A stretch of 7,106 nt of DNA, taken from contig QMQC01000092.1 of assembly GCA_003648875.1 (NCBI GenBank), positions 1 through 7,106 of the forward strand, in the 5' to 3' direction. The notes under the pieces were generated by a model. That model was not told the DNA's origin. It ran no database searches and worked only from the letters and a program-made list of their open reading frames with translations. A program made the position numbers and the translations under genes. Within the stretch, counting starts at the first letter, position 1. Every line of letters begins with the position of its first letter. Positions 5,646-7,106 of this stretch are shown in pieces. The DNA comes from Actinomycetota bacterium. GTDB taxonomy: Bacteria; Actinomycetota; Acidimicrobiia; Spongiisociales; UBA5794.

Positions 5646-6689
5646 TCAGGAACGATGTCGAGACACAGCGTCCTCGTAGGCCGCCACATACTTGCCAGCT
5701 ACCGAAGTCCCATCGAAGCGCTCAACAGCCACGAGCCCGGCTCGCTGATTCCTCGAGAGCCTCTTGCGGTCGGTCAGCAGATCCGCGATGCACGCGGCCA
5801 ACGATACAGGATCACCCGGAGGGACGAGCGCCCCAGAATCGCCCAGAACGCTGACGAACGCCGGAATGGCAGATGCAACAACAGCGCATCCAGAGGCCAT
5901 GCCTTCGGCGACCACGATGCCGAAGGACTCACCACCAAGATTGGGTGCGCAGTACAGCTCGGCTTCACCGAGTTCAGAGATCTTCTCACTCTCATCGACT
6001 CTTCCAAGAAAAGTGACGCCACCGACCTCTTCGTCTCTCGTGGCCCCAATGACATGAAGCTGTGCATCGGGAACTCGTTCGATGACGGCTGGCCAGGCTC
6101 CAAGGAGCACCTCGAGACCTTTGCGCTCGTCATCGCGGCCAAGAAAGGCCACACGATTGGCCACCTTCGTTTCGAGGCCATACACATCGACATCGATTCC
6201 GTTCGGTATCACTCGAGCGGAGGCAAATGGAGCAATGGCCGAGTCCGATACGTGGCTGACCGTTGTGACAACGTCCAGTCTTCGGATCGCCCTTCTCCAC
6301 AGCGCGGACCCCATCCTGTAACCGAAACGTGCCCACGATGGTGGATCGGCGTGGAATGTTCCCACCGAAGGAATTCCTCGGATCGCGGTTGCCGTCGCCG
6401 AAACGATCGGCATCAAGGGCTCGTGGATGTGAACGACGTCCACACCCCTCAGGGCAGATCTGAGGCGTCCTGCAACTCTTGGGTTGATGGCTATCGGCGT
6501 GGAAGACCTGTTCGCCATGATCTTGGTTGTCGCACCGAGTAGCACGGCACCAACAGGCCCTTCCTTGCCGGGGCCGATGAGTACAGGATCGTGCCCCAGG
6601 TCCGCAAGCCACCGCGTGAGCCGAATGGTCTGATCCTGGACACCGCCGTGGACTCCGAGATCGTACGGACTCACGATTGCGACTCTCAT
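5646..6689 (-). CDS. pimA: GT4 glycosyltransferase, PimA-like phosphatidylinositol alpha-mannosyltransferase
   Basis: Probable GT-B fold, GT4 family enzyme that moves mannose from GDP-mannose to phosphatidylinositol at the cytoplasmic face of the membrane, the first step of phosphatidylinositol mannoside synthesis. Seen in 347 residues: GGVQ at 15-18 (glycine-rich donor loop), HIHEP at 87-91, TFHA at 111-114 (the histidine matches PimA's acceptor-site His), IPNGID at 161-166, FLGRDDERKG at 182-191 with R185/K190 for the donor phosphate, and YCAPNLGGESFGIVVAEGMASG from 246 containing the E254-X7-E262 motif. It is shorter than mycobacterial PimA (about 380). The upstream acyltransferase overlaps it by four bases, and that pairing is the best evidence for PimA rather than another GT4 enzyme. 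The acceptor is inferred. Confidence 0.83.
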   Translation of the reverse strand: MRVAIVSPYDLGVHGGVQDQTIRLTRWLADLGHDPVLIGPGKEGPVGAVLLGATTKIMANRSSTPIAINPRVAGRLRSALRGVDVVHIHEPLMPIVSATATAIRGIPSVGTFHADPPSWARFGYRMGSALWRRAIRRLDVVTTVSHVSDSAIAPFASARVIPNGIDVDVYGLETKVANRVAFLGRDDERKGLEVLLGAWPAVIERVPDAQLHVIGATRDEEVGGVTFLGRVDESEKISELGEAELYCAPNLGGESFGIVVAEGMASGCAVVASAIPAFVSVLGDSGALVPPGDPVSLAACIADLLTDRKRLSRNQRAGLVAVERFDGTSVAGKYVAAYEDAVSRHRS

Positions 6690-7106
6690 GGCTTCGTGCT
6701 CGGGACCAGTTCACGATCGGAGGGCCAGTTCGGTTGGAACAGATGCCACTGGGAGGGGTGCTTGCGAATCTGGCTCTCAAGAGCGTCGGCGACCAACTGA
6801 GCGCCGAGCCGCAACCGGTCAGCTCGGGTTTCAGCGGCAGGAATCTCGATCGGATTTCCGACCTCTATCCTGTAGCCGGGACCATCCTTGAAGTACGCGG
6901 CAACAGGGATCAGAACCGAATTCGTGAGTTCGGCCAGAGCGGTAGGCCCCGCGGGCATCGTCGTCTCCTCACCGAAGAAGACGACGGGAACGCCTTTTCC
7001 TGTGACATCGCGATCCGCGAGCAACGCGAGCGCACCCCCCTCCTTGAGCCGTCTGACCATCTTCGATCGACGTGCGGGATCCGATGTGAGCACGATGTCG
7101 ATGCCG
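6686..7106 (-). CDS. Lipid A/PIM-type acyltransferase, PatA-like, C-terminal part (cut by window edge)
   Basis: Seen: 139 codons plus stop of a frame that enters from beyond the high-coordinate edge; residues GIDIV precede LTSDPAR, so the GTG at 7093 is internal and not a start. The fragment has the acyltransferase block GGALALLADRDV, then GVPVVFFGEETTMPAGPTALAELT, which matches the LPLAT family of HtrB/LpxL and mycobacterial PatA, and a C-terminal HPSQWHLFQPNW like the HPE-WHMLQ ending of PatA proteins. The N-terminal half with the HX4D catalytic motif is outside the window. Known: PatA adds a palmitoyl group to the mannose of phosphatidylinositol mannosides. The ATGA overlap with the PimA-like gene supports that role; substrate specificity is inferred. 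Confidence 0.82.
   Translation of the reverse strand, partial: GIDIVLTSDPARRSKMVRRLKEGGALALLADRDVTGKGVPVVFFGEETTMPAGPTALAELTNSVLIPVAAYFKDGPGYRIEVGNPIEIPAAETRADRLRLGAQLVADALESQIRKHPSQWHLFQPNWPSDRELVPSTKP

Noticed and set aside
5655..6542. 295-residue plus-strand open frame opposite pimA
   Set aside because: It is the antisense shadow of a gene with clear GT4 motifs; there is no recognisable domain or ribosome binding site.
6130..6780. 216-residue minus-strand frame overlapping pimA and the acyltransferase
   Set aside because: It is an out-of-frame translation of two recognised genes, rich in Arg/Ser/Pro with no motif.
7091..7093. GTG at 7093 as a start for the acyltransferase
   Set aside because: The frame remains open to the window edge and the peptide before it (GIDI) continues family-like sequence; the catalytic N-terminal half must lie outside.

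Overview
The window is a compact, gene-dense bacterial chromosome segment with every gene on the minus strand. Read in the direction of transcription (high to low coordinate) the order is: acyltransferase fragment (PatA-like), PimA-like mannosyltransferase, pdxS, pdxT, yebC, ruvC, ruvA, ruvB, queA and the first 51 codons of tgt. The pairing of PatA/PimA-type genes with pdxST, yebC and ruvCAB, the GC-rich codon use, a mycobacterial-type LexA operator and a probable leaderless promoter all point to an actinobacterium. queA-tgt placed directly behind ruvB, instead of the yajC-secD found there in Streptomyces, suggests a lineage outside the classic Streptomyces/Mycobacterium groups, perhaps Acidimicrobiia-like. 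That placement is inference.

Region by region: 7106-5646 carries two membrane glycolipid genes, the C-terminal part of a phosphatidylinositol mannoside acyltransferase-like protein and a complete GT4 mannosyltransferase. A 50-base gap with a possible promoter follows. 5595-4121 encodes the two subunits of pyridoxal 5'-phosphate synthase. 4111-3374 encodes YebC, with the best ribosome binding site in the window. A 98-base gap (3276-3373) holds a probable promoter for ruvC, and a LexA (SOS) operator lies across the ruvC start codon. 3275-1175 encodes the RuvC resolvase and the RuvAB branch-migration motor. 1165-1 encodes QueA and the start of Tgt, both of the queuosine tRNA modification pathway.

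Functional partners are fused by 4-base start/stop overlaps (PatA/PimA, PdxS/PdxT, RuvC/RuvA, QueA/Tgt), and RuvA/RuvB share one base, while pathway boundaries have short gaps. The SOS operator makes ruvCAB a DNA-damage-inducible unit, and queA-tgt appear to lie downstream of the same promoter. No RNA gene, mobile element, CRISPR array, convincing terminator or anonymous gene was found. This is mostly conserved housekeeping DNA; the regulatory architecture around ruvC is its most interesting part. No unknown multi-gene system is visible.
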